A stretch of 64,000 bases of DNA from Cucumis sativus (lineage: Eukaryota > Streptophyta > Magnoliopsida > Cucurbitales > Cucurbitaceae), in contig NC_026658.2 in the NCBI RefSeq assembly GCF_000004075.3, positions 13,566,075 to 13,630,074 of the forward strand, given 5' to 3'. The stretch's first letter is position 1, and each line of letters begins with the position of its first letter. A program made the translations under genes and the position numbers. The notes beneath the pieces are model-generated. The model searched no databases, had not been told where the DNA came from, and worked only from the letters and a program-made list of their open reading frames with translations. Positions 51,372-63,575 of this stretch are shown one piece after another.

Positions 51372-52432
51372 TGTAGGGAAGCACTTCTCAAGTTGCAAAA
51401 ATTGGAAAATTAGGGCTTTTCCAAATTGTCCATTATGGCTATGAAAAGGACAGTGTTTTGTTTTTCACCTTTTTCTTTTTTCTCCCAATTTTCTAAATCG
51501 CTTCTAGAAGGTTGATGGCTTTGATAGTGAATAAGCAACTACTTCTATATCTATCTTTCCTTTTAATTACTTTTAATTATCATCAAACTTTATATATTAT
51601 TTTCCCTTTTACTCTTTCAACTTTCCATAAATCATCTTAAATTCATTCCATTTTTGCTACCATTTTCACTCTAAATTTTAAAAATTAATTTCAATAAAAG
51701 TTCATTTGGATGAATTACTAAAATTAATCAATTTTTAGGGTTTAGTTATCAAATTTTAAATAAAGTGTATTTTGACTTCTATTATTGAGTTTATTTCCCT
51801 TTTACCAATTCCATTATTATTTTAAATGGTCAATCTAATTAATTGCTTTATTTGTTTATTTAATACGTTATGTGTGCTAATTGAATTTAAAGGTTATGAC
51901 TTTGATACTATAGCAGAGCATGAGAGAATGAATAAAGTAAGGGGTAAAGGAATTCAAAATCTATTAACCTTTTCTACTCAGTTTCTTGTCCAAATTAATA
52001 CCAATTATTCAATCATGTTCAAACTCTTTTTTTCTTCTTTGAGATTTTATTGAAATTGGAATTGAAGATTTTAGGATGTATTTAAAAAGGTGTTTTTGGA
52101 ATTTAATAAGAATAATAAAGGGAATATTCAATCAAGTGAGAAAAACACAATGAGTGAAAAAGAGAACTTTAGTGTGAATAAAGCAAATTGTGGGGGGTGA
52201 AAAGAGAGAAACAAGTTGTATGGAGGGATCAAAAGGCAAAGAAAGTGGGACCCAAAAGGGAGTAAAAAGCAAAAGAAAAAAGAAAAACTAAGTTAAATGT
52301 GGAAAGCAATGAAAAGAAGAGGGAGTCCACACAAAATAAAAAATAATTGGGTATCACATGCCATAAAGTCTATTTGTCTAAAGAAAATATTTGTTTAAAT
52401 AGAGAGAGAGAAGAAGAAAAAGGGTTCATAAA

Positions 52433-52456
52433 CCCTAACCCTAACCCTAACCCTAA
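52433..52456. repeat. Interstitial telomere-like array (CCCTAA)4
   Basis: Four perfect CCCTAA units preceded by AAA and followed by TTT. The six-base unit TTAGGG differs from the usual plant telomere unit TTTAGGG. TTTAGGG-type dimers occur elsewhere in the window (about 37623-37638 and 60256-60270). Confidence 0.85.
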
Positions 52457-52929
52457 TTTGAATATTGGTTTTAGTTTTTCCATGTGGGAATGCCAAACAA
52501 TGTCACTTTCTTTCTCTTAGTTATTGCATTATTTTTATATATGAATTGCTTTTGGATTGTCACACTCACTCATACTCATATCATCTTAACTTTATCTTTA
52601 ATTCTCTACACATGATGCCAATCCTTTTGTGGGAATATGTGAGTCTACTTCACCTCTTTTTCTTCATTTCTCTATTATTCTAATCAACCTCTCAATTAAA
52701 TAACTTTATTGTATTTAATAAGTCCATGAACTTTTTTGTTTTTTTTTTGTTTTCTGTCTAATTAGTCTCCCACCATCCTATAATAATCTAGTAACACCAA
52801 GACCTAAGATATTTACACTAGATAAAATAATTTTGAAAACAAAAAAAAAAAAACTCACAGATTCATAATGAAAAATACAAAAAATGCTCTAGTCAACACG
52901 TGGATGAGTGATCTTTTTTTGAATGATCG

Positions 52930-53240
52930 TGTACTACAGTCATGCTAAACAATCGTGTTGATTATGGTAAGCGATCATGTAGTCCAATTAATTATCGTTA
53001 AAAACTTCAAATCTAACGATCATGTTGACAATGGTAAACGATCATTCAAATTATATCAACTACACTCGTTTTAAACGATGGAAAAATGTTTTTAAATTTA
53101 AACAATTATGTTGACAATGGTAAACGATTATCTAGATTATGTCAACACGATCGTGTAGTTCCTTTTAAAGAATGAAAAAATGACTTCAAATTTAAACTAT
53201 CGTGTCAATCATCATGGTAAATGATTGTGGCAAAATTATA
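52930..53240. repeat. Degenerate tandem repeat built on AAACGATCATGTTGACAATGG
   Basis: Variants of the word (A)ACGATC(A/G)TGTTGA(C/T)AATGGTAA(A/G)CGAT recur at about 52948, 53017, 53101 and 53200, spaced 70-100 bp apart, with intervening ACTTCAAAT(T/C)TAAAC words. Related AAACGAT words appear at about 53690-53830 and 55400-55560 in both orientations. Confidence 0.6.
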
Positions 53241-54149
53241 TTTAAATGATCTTGATATTCTTTAATATGAGAAAAAGATGGAGTAGAGATATATTTGTAT
53301 ATGAATAAAGTAAAATGATTAAAACCGGCGTTAGTTTAATTGTGACACGTTTGGTTTACTTTAATGTCTTATCGTCATCGTCGTCAACCTTTTATAAATG
53401 AAATAGTGAGCCCCCGATGTGTTGTTTTTCAAGGAGAACTTATTATTGTCATTTTCTCCCATTTTCAAACTTAGATGGAAATAGGGATAAGGCCTTTGCT
53501 TATTTCATATTAATTCCTCAATTTTAATCATCACCTATATTTTACTCTATTCCTTCCTTTTTAGAGGTATTTTTCTAAGTAGAACAAAACCATCAAATAT
53601 TTACAAACAATTTTGAAAACGGAAAAAGTTCATAGGCCCACAATAAAAAAATTCCAAAAATATCCTTGATTAATTTGACATCCGACGCAAGTAATATATT
53701 TGGGAAACCATAGTTTAGTATTCGAAAAATAATCATGTAGCATTTGATCGTTTAAATATGGACAACCAAATCTAAACGATTTTTTTAAAGATTGTTGGGT
53801 AAACAATTTGTTTAGATTTGACTATCTAATATTTTTACGATAGACATGAAAAGAAGTAATATTGTTGAAGATGGTAAAGAAGAGAATAGAGAATGATGTA
53901 GAAAAATTAGAATTAAAAAATCATTAGAGCAAATATGGAATTCTAAAAAAAATAATTAGCCTTGATGGATTTTTCTTAAATTGTTGTATGGACGGTAAAT
54001 ATTTTACCATTTTGTTATATTTATGAAAATTAATCTAATTTTTATTAGTAAACGGAAAAATGCATAACACAAAGCCACAACTTGATGGTTGTAAGAGTAG
54101 AGGGAGAGCCATTCTACTGCGAACATAATTTGTTTAAAATAAATTATTA

Positions 54150-54420
54150 TCTTTAATGAAAATTGCAATGAATAACTATTTCAACAATAATAATTAAGAC
54201 TATAGCAAAATTTTAAAAAAATTGTAAATATAGCAAAACTATCACTGATGGACTTCGTATGGTTGATCAGTGATAAACCAATATTTATAACATGATCTAT
54301 CGGTGATAGATTTATATCATTGATAGAATTTGACAAATTTTGAAATTTGCAAATATACTTAATTATTTTGAATTTAATTACTAAATTTGCAACTATCTCC
54401 TATTTAATATATATTGTAAT
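54150..54420. repeat. Dispersed CTATCACTGATAG-family repeat copy
   Basis: It contains TTGTAAATATAGCAAAACTATCACTGATGGAC, then the mirrored words CTATCGGTGATAGATTTATATC and ATTTGCAACTATCTCC at the end. The mirrored arrangement makes this copy a partial foldback. It shares its word order with the copies at 7275-7515 and 39095-39290. Confidence 0.7.
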
Positions 54421-57400
54421 TCGAAACTTCAAATTTAATATTAAAATACAAAAATCAATAATGTGATAGGGGACACGTGCCCCCTCTAGCCCTACGTAAA
54501 TCGATCGATGGCTTGGAGAAAAACTATGATCCATCAAAGAGAAATCTATTATGTAAAAATTGTTTAATTTGAACAAAATAGTTCTCTCTTCAATCTTAAT
54601 TACAATAGCACTTTCTCATAATTTTTATACGATTGACCAGTAGCTCAAACTCTTTAATCCAACAAATAATGATTAGGGTTACACCTAACTCTCATGCTCT
54701 TCACTCTTTAAATTTTTCTTATTAGAGAGAAAAATATCTTTTAAAACAAAAACGAAATTGTCACGAACATGTTCCCCTAATCTAACTCTAAAAACTAGAG
54801 AATGGAAGAGAGAATGGTAACTCTATAAGTTAGTTTTAATAGAATAGTAAAAGAGTAACGTATAGATGTTTGCTTGCATAATAATAGAATTAAATTAATG
54901 GGTTAATTAAGGATTAAATTAATGGGTTAATGAGCAGGGTGGCGTTGAAATTAAAACATTTGATAGTTTAATTTTATCGTTTTAGAAAAACTAATTGGGT
55001 TTTGGGAAAGATATGGTGAAGTGTGCTGTCCGATGTAAGCAAAGCTTTCTTTTTTAATTATTATCTTAATTAATTGCATCATTTCTTACTATAAAACTAA
55101 ACTAATATTTATTATTCACCCAAATGCCTTCTTGACTTTCCTTCAATTATTTAATTAAACTCATCATCTGTTTTAATTATTTGCTAAAGAAACCCCTTCA
55201 CTAAAATTGTTTACAATTTTAGGACTCAAACTATCATTAAATGACACAAATCCCCCATCTTTGACTTTTTTTTTTTTTTTTTTAATTTGATTAAAGTTAA
55301 AAATATTTTCATATATATTCATAAATAAATAAAAACATCCAAATATTTAAAATCAATGTTGTTTTTATAAATTCCAAATTTACTCTTGAATAATGATGAC
55401 AGAATCTAAACGATCGTATACTAATATCTAAACGATTAGTTGAATATCTGAGATAGATAGAGATATACCACTATTACTGATAAATCGTTTTAATTTGGTA
55501 CAAGAGATCGTTTAGACTTACTACGAGATTGTTTAAATGGAGTATGAAATCATTTTTTAAGGCATGTGTGATTGATTAATTATTTTTTATAATTCACGTG
55601 ATGGGTTCATGAGCATTTTCCTTTTTTAAAATTGTCTTATAGGATGTGAATATTTTCACGTTTGGTTCCTATAAATTACATGCATTTATTTTCTTTTAAT
55701 TAAAAACATACATTCTAAAGCATCATTGCATGATAATTTATGATTAGAAAGATGTGAATATATAGATGATAGAAAGATGAGTGTAATGTAAACACCTTAG
55801 GCATACAATGTTATAGTTTTGTATAATAATAATTAAATGAGAATAAGATAGATTAGAGGTCGGCATAATAATAATAATAATAATAATAAGGTAGGGTGAT
55901 TGAGTCCAATTATTAATTAGTTTGATTGTGACACATTTTCTTGATATATTTTATATGATTTGATATACTTTTCATAAGATGGGGCCTTAGTTGTCAAAGA
56001 ATGGCACCATGGTTGTGTCACATCTTAATTAATCTATTTGCTTAGACCAAAACAGCAATAAAATCGACCCTATACAAAATATCATTGCCAGCCAATCTTT
56101 TTGATCTAATCCAAAATCAAATGCATCTTTCCTTTTGGATTTCAATTCTCTTTCTTTATTCACAACTTTGTCATCTTTCATATTCATTTCATTTAACTAA
56201 TTAATCTCTTACTCTTCTAATTAAAATTGCTTTACTCTATACATTGAAAAAATAGAGAGACAAAGAAAGGGGAATTAATGAAAGCAAGAGGGTTGTGGTG
56301 TGGCGGTGAGGGATGGGAGAGTAATGGACCCGGCCGGTTCGACATCGGGGGTTGGGTTTTTTCATTTAAGGCTAAAGTGATGCCTTCTCTATGCCCATTT
56401 TCCACATTTTCTTTTTCATTTCAAGAAGGGGTTTATATATATATATATCCTTATCCATATAGCCTAAATATAGATGCCAAATTACACAACAAACTTTACT
56501 ATATATTATTTAAACTCATGCCCAAATTATTATAATATAATGTGTTAATTTAAAAACAAAACTTTAATATATTCATTCTACGTACTTTTTCGTATAGTAA
56601 TTCAATTGGACTTTAATTGAAAACATAGAAAGTCGACTTAGAAAACAAAACTTTTAATTTAAGAATAATATTGAAACATAACATAAAATTAGCAATCAAT
56701 TAGTACAAAAAGAATTGATGGTAAAACAAAAGTAGTACCTGAGGGTTATGTAACCCTCAAGTATAAACTCAACATAATAAATAGAATTAAATACTATAAA
56801 TTCACCCACAAAATAAATATTAAATCCAAAAATGATAAGTGAAAGTAAAAAAAAGAAAACAAATCAACACATTTTTATTAAAACGAATAACAATTAACCT
56901 AATTATACAAGAGATATTCCATATTTAGTTAAAATATATTTCATATTTAGTTCTAAATCAAACAAATAAAATATTAAATAATTACTTCATAAGTGTCTTT
57001 TTTCCCTTTTGTTCTTAAGTTGACTTTAATTACAATTAAATGCTATCAATTCCGTAATAATGATTTTTGAAAAAACTAATCCTAAGGCCAAAATATTCTT
57101 TTTAGAAAAAGGGGTTGCAATATTTATTTCTCAATTTTATCTACAACATTTTCTCTCTTTTTTAATTAGCTGTACTTTATAGTTCAAACATTTAATTGGA
57201 TTTATTTTGAATTATTTAAATTATCTTTGCAGAAAAAAAAGAAGATAAATTTTTAATAATCTCAAAATCATTTTCAATAGACATTTTTTTAATTTTATTA
57301 TTAGTTTTTGAAAATTAACCATCTAAATATTCGTTTTACTTCTAAATTTTTTACTTGTAAGTTTAAGTTTTATCGGTCAATTTAAAATACTTATTTTCTT

Positions 57401-58942
57401 TTACCAAATTATTATTTTAATAAGAAGTTTTAAAATAAGTCTCACGTCAAAATCACATTATGATTTATTTATTAGAAAGAAAAAAAAAAGTGTCATTGGC
57501 ATTATTCCCTCTTTTAATTAAATTAATATTTTCTTCCATGTGATACCATAGAATTTATTTTTCTATTTAAAAAAAAAAAGTTTATTTCTTTGTTTTCTTT
57601 TTATTTTTTTTAATATAATTGAGAATTGAAGATTTTATGAAGCATTAATGCGTCATGGGCTGCTCCAATTTTGTTTGTTGATCATTCATTTTATTTCTAA
57701 AGTCTAATCTCCAAACAAAAAAAAAAATCTTAGAATCTTATTCATTTATATTTTTAATGAGTAGATGAATTGAGGAGATTGCTTTGGTGTTAAATATTAT
57801 TATTATTGTTGAATATCAAATTTTTATAATGTGATTTTTGAATTTTTAAAGAGGCATGAAATAAAGGAAAGAATTAAAAAAACGTGTAATTCACGTTATA
57901 TTAAATACACAAAAAAGTTAGGAACTCAAATTAAATATATGAGAGGAGAGGAGAAAAAGAAGAATTTGATAAGTCTATAAGAGAATACTAAATTTTGCTT
58001 TTCTCTTCCGAAACAATTTATTATATATATATATATAACCTCTCAATTAGTTTAATAAATGACAAAAATTAAGTGTTCATTACTATAAAATTGGACTTTG
58101 TTGACAATGGTGACAAAACTCACTATCAATAAATCCTAATTAATTATTTGTTATGAAAAAAGGATTTTGATTTCTAAACTAAATGATGGGAAAAACAATG
58201 TCATTAATTTTTAATTACCTTAAGAAGAAATTTCTATTGTTTAATATTGTAATATTGTGGTAGAGTAGCTAGGACTTTTCTTAAACAAAAATAAATAAAT
58301 GAAAATTATTCGAATACCCAAAAAAAAAAAAAATTATAAATAGTTTTAATCTTCTGTTTTTTTTTTTTTTTAAGTGCTCCATTGTACTAAGTCGAAGAGA
58401 AGTGTGAATTTATTGATAAGGAAAAATGACTTGGCTATGAACTATCATTCAACCATGAGGAAAATTCTTGAAATCATCATCAACATTAAAATTCAAGAGT
58501 TGTAATGAAAGTTATTGGCATATTTTAGAGTATTTTTAGAAGATATTACTTTACGTATTCTATTATTCTTTGAGTAGTACATGTGCTAAATTATCAACAA
58601 AATAGAGAATTATTTCAAGAAAACAATATGGTATTATAGTTCGAGTTTTTTTTTTTTTTTTTTTTTTGTCTCATTGTATTCTAGCCGCCACATCCAATTA
58701 ATAAAGCTCCCGCTTCTCGGATTGGATGGTTCAAATTATAGTTGAGCTTTTGGGATCCAATGGACAAATAAAATCTCAACTAATAAATGAGTATGTATAT
58801 AAGGTTGATATTGTTAATTAAATGCATGAGGTTTATTATGACTCAACCAACTAATAATAAATTATGATATTTTACCATTTCACTCCGTTTTTTTCTTTTT
58901 CTTTTTTTACTTTTTCACATGGAATAGTTAGAAATGTCCACG

Positions 58943-59001
58943 AAGGGCGAGGTGGGGATGGAGATACCACTCCCCGCCCTTATCTCATTCCCCATCCCCA
59001 C
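58943..59001. repeat. GC-rich nested inverted repeat
   Basis: Two overlapping hairpin pairs are visible: GTGGGGATGG (58952-58961) with CCATCCCCAC (58992-59001), and AAGGGCG (58943-58949) with CGCCCTT (58975-58981). The two are mutually exclusive folds. They sit in a GC-rich island (about 58935-59225) in the middle of very AT-rich DNA, most likely a transposon remnant. Confidence 0.6.
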
Positions 59002-59229
59002 GAATTTTCTCATATGGAAAGAGCGCAGCGACTCTGTAAGAAAAATACTTTTCAATTTTTTTTGTTTTTGTTTTCAAGGTAGGGTTGGGGTTGGGGTCGA
59101 GATCAGGGAATGTATTCTTCCTGTCCACAAACCCTAAATGTCAACGGAAAAAAAATCCTCACTCCCTCCCCCATTCTTTGTGTGTTTGGAGCAAGTCCCC
59201 GCGAAACACTAGCCCCATGGGTTAAATGG

Positions 59230-59440
59230 ACATCTCTTGAAATAATTGCAAATGTAACTATTAAATTTAAAATAATTAACTATATAACAAAAACTGACAA
59301 TATTATATAGTTCTATTAGACCATATTGCAAATATTAGTCTACGATCAACCATAAGAGCGATAAAAGTCTATCACTAACAGACTTTGTTATATTTACAAT
59401 TTTATTTTTATTTTAATGTTGCTATATATATTTAAGGGGA
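59230..59440. repeat. Dispersed CTATCACTGATAG-family repeat copy (diverged)
   Basis: It contains AATTGCAAATGTAACTATTAA, TAATTAACTATATAACAA, CCATATTGCAAATATTAGTCTA and GTCTATCACTAACAGAC. This is the same succession as the other copies but with more substitutions. Confidence 0.6.
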
Positions 59441-60276
59441 TTTTTAAAAAGTATAAAACTTTGACAAATTATTTCCACATCATAAAACAAAACCACTAAA
59501 ACAAAAAATTTATTATAATTGGTTTTTGAATAAAGTGTAAATATTTTGTTTTTGATAATTTTTCTATACTATTTTAATTATTTTATTCATAAAATTGGCG
59601 TGTAACATATTTTCGTTCTTAGTGATATTTTTCTCTACGAAACATAAATTAAATAGTTTGTTTTAACATATACGTATCTAAAAAAAGAATTTATCACGTG
59701 TACAATCAAATAACAAATTAGGTATTTGCATGTATATCATTCTAATTGGAATGTACAATATGCTTTAAAGAGAATTAATTTCAAAAGAATCAAACTTGGT
59801 AGATTCAAAAGTAGTTTTGGCCAACTTTGCTACATTATGATTTAGTTCACTATTTTGTCATCTCATCTCATCTCAAATGTTTGTCATTGTAATATAAATA
59901 GGGAAAGAAAATCACATGTCCTAAATAAATTAGGTCAAATAGGGTAAAAAGGAATGAACAATATAACAACAACTAAGATCTACGCTTATATATATAAAAT
60001 AGAAATGTTAGGTATTGGAGAAAGATGAGTTGAAGAGATTTATTTTGGACAACCATGCATGCTCTCCATCTATTTACAACCTAAAGAAAGGTTCCCCTAA
60101 AGTGAATCTAATTTCTTCCCTAAGAGCTTAATATTTAACAAACAATTAGGTCAAAGCTAATTCTCAATATTTTGGATGTTCCTAAGTTATTCAAACACGT
60201 TTTATTTATGGTCTTCGGTGTTGTTTCAAATTGTCTTACCTATTCGAGGAATTGTTAGGGTTTAGGGTTTAAAAAT

Positions 60277-60361
60277 AAAACTATTTACAAAATATAGCAT
60301 AATTTTTAAATGGGCTATTAAGAGTTCGATCAATTTTGCTATATATTTTTTAAACAGTTTT
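60277..60361. mobile_element. Short foldback element, related to the one at 31091
   Basis: An 85-bp element with imperfect inverted ends, AAAACTATTTACAAAATATA and, on the other side, the reverse complement of AAAACTGTTTAAAAAATATA. It has the same length and terminal word as the element at 31091-31174. A TTAGGGTTTAGGGTTT dimer lies directly upstream. Confidence 0.5.
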
Positions 60362-61079
60362 AATATTTTGTTATTTTTAAAAATAAAAAAATATATGTAT
60401 ATATATAGCCAAAGTTGTAGGATTAGATTGTATTTGTTAAAATGGCCTTCTTGATTTAACGTAAACTAAGGAATAGTTCTAAAAAGCTTTGTTTCTAAGT
60501 TTAGCTACGAGTGATTATTGATCGGCTGGAGTTGATTTTCCAACTAAATCGTTTAGTCAATTTAGTAAATGTTCAAACCTACCATGATTAACTCCATCGT
60601 CAATTTAACTTTTTGAAAATTTCACCGACAACGACCAACGGTCTATCATGTTTTACTTTTAAGTGTAACTATGTTTACTAAACAAAAACCTAATTAGCTA
60701 TTTTTCAAAAATCTCTATTGAAATTTAACTATTTCTCTAATTGTGTTACTAGTGCGTTTTACTTGAATAATCGGACGAACTACACTTTATGTATATAATA
60801 TGATCAAGGTCAATTACACATACATGGGAAGCTTTCCCATAGTTAACTCGTTAACTTACAAAAGAATCCTTCTATACTAAACCTAACAAGTATATCTGTC
60901 ATACACAATATATCTAATATATATTTACATTTTTCAATATGTTACCATTATATTCGACATAAGAAAAAAAAACCAAAGTTAACACTAATACACACTAATA
61001 CAATTATATCAATAAGAAAAAAAGAAGAAGAAGAAGAAAAGGTTTAGGGTTTTGATTTGTGGGCTTGACGAGGCCCAAT

Positions 61080-61084
61080 AAAAA
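61080..61084 (-). terminator. Pol III terminator of tRNA-Gly
   Basis: A run of five T residues on the minus strand, starting five bases after the tRNA 3' end. Confidence 0.8.
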
Positions 61085-61089
61085 GCGTG

Positions 61090-61161
61090 TGCGTTTGCCG
61101 GGAGTCGAACCCGGGTCTATTGCTTGGAAGGCAATTATCCTAACCGTTGGACTACAAACGC
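61090..61161 (-). tRNA. tRNA-Gly (anticodon UCC)
   Basis: On the minus strand a complete 72-nt cloverleaf folds. The acceptor stem pairs GCGTTTG with CAAACGC with discriminator A. The anticodon arm is ATTGC-CTTCCAA-GCAAT, so the anticodon is TCC (glycine GGA/GGG codons). The B box reads GGTTCGACTCC, and the A-box region TAGTCCAACGG. There is no intron. Five T residues follow on the minus strand (61080-61084), giving a Pol III terminator, and a CAA motif lies just upstream of the 5' end, as is usual for plant tRNA genes. The 3' CCA is not encoded. Confidence 0.96.
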
Positions 61162-62045
61162 TTGGTGATGACTAATCCAAACTTTTTTGTAATAATTTCA
61201 AATTATAAGATTGAGCTTTTTCTTCTTTCACTTTTTAATATATAGTTTGTTTTTATTTAAAACAATTTTTCATTTGTTTCAATAAGTTTAATAGTTTAGT
61301 CACCTTCAACTCTTCTTAATGTTTAATTAAATTTAATTTGTTGGAACCATCTCTTCATCCATGGACCGACCTAATTTTCAATTCTTATGGAGGTTTACAT
61401 GTACTTTTCTCAAATCAAATTTGTTAAAGTTTTAGTGATAACTCAACTAAGATAGTGTGTTAGCGATCAAAAGAACTATGGTTTGAATCTTCCTATCCCT
61501 AACATAATCATCATCGTTATTCTAAGTTATGAGTTTAATGTACTTATATATGATAAATAAACTAAATAGTATTCGCAAATATAATTCATGCATTCACGAA
61601 ACGGGACGAATAACTTAGTTTTATTGTTATTATTTTGGATGAGGCACTCATTTCTACCTAAAAGATTAAAGTTTTGTATGGATTGAGTTTCTGAAGAAAA
61701 AGACAGATACAAATAATTGGAAGAGTAGAATAGAGATGAGAGAGTTGAGTTTTATAAAGGGGGTATCAATATGGATTAAGATTCTAAAATAAAGACCCAA
61801 AAACAAGACAAATTTATTGTACTTCAAACTAAAGTCTGTTTATTCAAGACAAGGCATTTTATTTGTCTTATCCTTCCCAACTTTACTGAAGAGAGGAAAA
61901 AAAATGCCCAAATTCCCAATTGCACAATCCTACTCTTTCATTGAACACCCTTGGAATATACCAAAATCAAAATAATTGGGGTTATAAAGCTCTTGAAACC
62001 CAAACTTCCTTTTTTGGAGGGGTTTTTCTTCAAAAGATTTGAAGA
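61162..62045. other. Upstream region of the phytoene synthase gene
   Basis: AT-rich DNA between the tRNA and the phytoene synthase start. A TATAAAG sequence at about 61753-61759 is a candidate TATA box, which would imply a leader of roughly 250 nt. No other gene is supported. Confidence 0.45.
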
Positions 62046-63575
62046 ATGAGTTCTTGTGTTTGTGTCACACCAAAGCCTCTGATGTTCATTGGGGAATGCA
62101 AAGGGAAGGTTTTGCCAAAGAGATTCAAAATTATAAGGAATGGAGGAGGGGTAACTGCAGCACCCAGAAGCAGTGAGACGTTGAAGTTTCAAACTTTATC
62201 AAAACAAGGAATTGCTTTGGGTCATTTGAAGGTTGAAGAGATTGTGGAGAGGCAATCTGAAGGCAACCATTTTTTAAGAGAAGAAGGGTGTAAGAGGAAG
62301 ATGAAATTTCAGGCTTCATTTCTTGAAGAAGCTTATGAGAGTTGCAGGAAAATCTGTGCAGAATATGCTAAGACTTTCTATTTGGGAACTTTGCTGATGA
62401 CAAAGGAACGACAGAGAGCAATATGGGCAATATATGGTAAGGCCAAAAAGAAAGGGAAAAAATAAACAAAATCAGAGATAATTGTAGAGTATGCCCAAAC
62501 TCAAACTCAAACTCTAAAATAGTTTTTTCCCGCTTTTCACAACTTATTTTTGAACTCTTGTCTACATCATCAGCCTCTAAAGTTGCATTTAATTTTCATT
62601 TTTTCGAGAGAGTGAAAAGTGAGACAATGAGAGAGCGAGAGGAGACCAAGAATTAGTGAGAGAGACAATGAGAGCAAGACAGGGAGAGGGTGGAACCCAA
62701 GAATGAGTGGGAGTAAGTGAGAGCGAGACAGCAAGGGAGAGACAAGAGACTAAGAGAGAGGAGACCGAAAGTGAGAGCCACAAAGAGGAAAGCTACCTCG
62801 CAAAGAATGATAGCGAGAAAAGCTAATTCACATAAGTGAGTTAATTTTGCACAAATATGATGTAAGAAAAGGGTTAAAAAGACGTCTACAAGTAGCGTAA
62901 GTTTCAGTTTTTTCCCCCTCCAATTTTAGGCCATCCATCCGTCGGAAACCAAAAACAATCACTCGGATAACATTTTTTAAGAGAACCCATAAAAGTAAGG
63001 AGTTTTGGTCATTTCCTAACCAAAATCCATGGAGAAGTTCTGACTTTTTGGTATTTTATTTTACTGTAGTTTGGTGTAGGAGAACAGATGAACTTGTGGA
63101 TGGCCCCAATGCAATGTATATGAATCCAAAAGTTCTTGATCGATGGGAAGAACGATTGGAAGACATTTTTGAAGGCTGCCCCTATGACTTATTGGATGCT
63201 GCTTTAAGTCACACAGTCTCCAAATTTCCCATAGACATGAAGGTGCTGTGAGTTAAGGAGAAAAGTTATCGTTTTTTTGGTTCTTACTGATTTGAGCTCA
63301 TACTTATTGTTGTTTTGTTTTTTGGTTTTCTGAAATCAGCCATTCAGGGACATGATTGAAGGCATGAGAATGGACACTAAAAAGTGTAGATATGAGAATT
63401 TTGAAGAGCTATATTTGTATTGTTATTATGTGGCTGGAACTGTGGGACTAATGAGTGTCCCTGTTATGGGAATTGCACCTGATTCTTCGCTTTCTACTCA
63501 TACTGTTTACAGTGCTGCTCTCCATTTGGGAATTGGGAATCAACTTACTAATATTCTAAGAGATGTGGGAGAGGA
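62046..63575 (+). CDS. PSY: Phytoene synthase, first three coding exons (gene continues past the window)
   Basis: Coding exons 62046-62436, 63070-63242 and 63340-63575 join in frame to give 266 complete codons plus two bases; later exons are beyond position 64000. The enzyme condenses two geranylgeranyl diphosphates into phytoene, the committed step of carotenoid synthesis in plastids. The N-terminus is Ser/Cys/Lys/Arg-rich, suiting a transit peptide. The squalene/phytoene synthase domain shows [12 protein letters not shown], the first aspartate-rich motif D137-E-L-V-D141 within [15 protein letters not shown], and the second, DVGE(D) at residues 263-267, whose last codon is split by the intron (donor GTAAGC at 63576). 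The transit-peptide region does not look like the fruit or leaf PSY I recall from cucurbits, so this may be a secondary paralogue (PSY-B or PSY3 type); that is inference. Intron 1 contains a long purine-rich GA stretch. Confidence 0.93.
62600..62790. repeat. Purine-rich imperfect GA tract in PSY intron 1
   Basis: Nearly 190 bp of G/A on the plus strand, with recurring words such as GAGAGAGACAATGAGAG, GAGAGCGAGA and GGAGACCAA, i.e. an irregular tandem array. It creates a pyrimidine-rich minus strand. Confidence 0.7.

Larger units (their letters stand above)
48804..61085. other. Long AT-rich region without a protein-coding gene
   Basis: About 12.3 kb between the F-box/kelch promoter and the tRNA gene contains no reading frame over 85 residues and none with recognisable similarity. 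Its contents are A/T tracts, AAT microsatellites, a telomere-like array, repeats built on AAACGATC words, dispersed CTATCACTGATAG repeat copies and a GC-rich hairpin island. A less AT-rich spot at about 56280-56400 with an 85-codon frame has no recognisable product. Confidence 0.65.

Noticed and set aside
56278-56535. 85-codon frame in a GC-richer spot
   Set aside because: The first half is G-rich and the second half ends in a TA microsatellite; no homology is evident. It could be part of a non-coding transcript, but nothing supports that.
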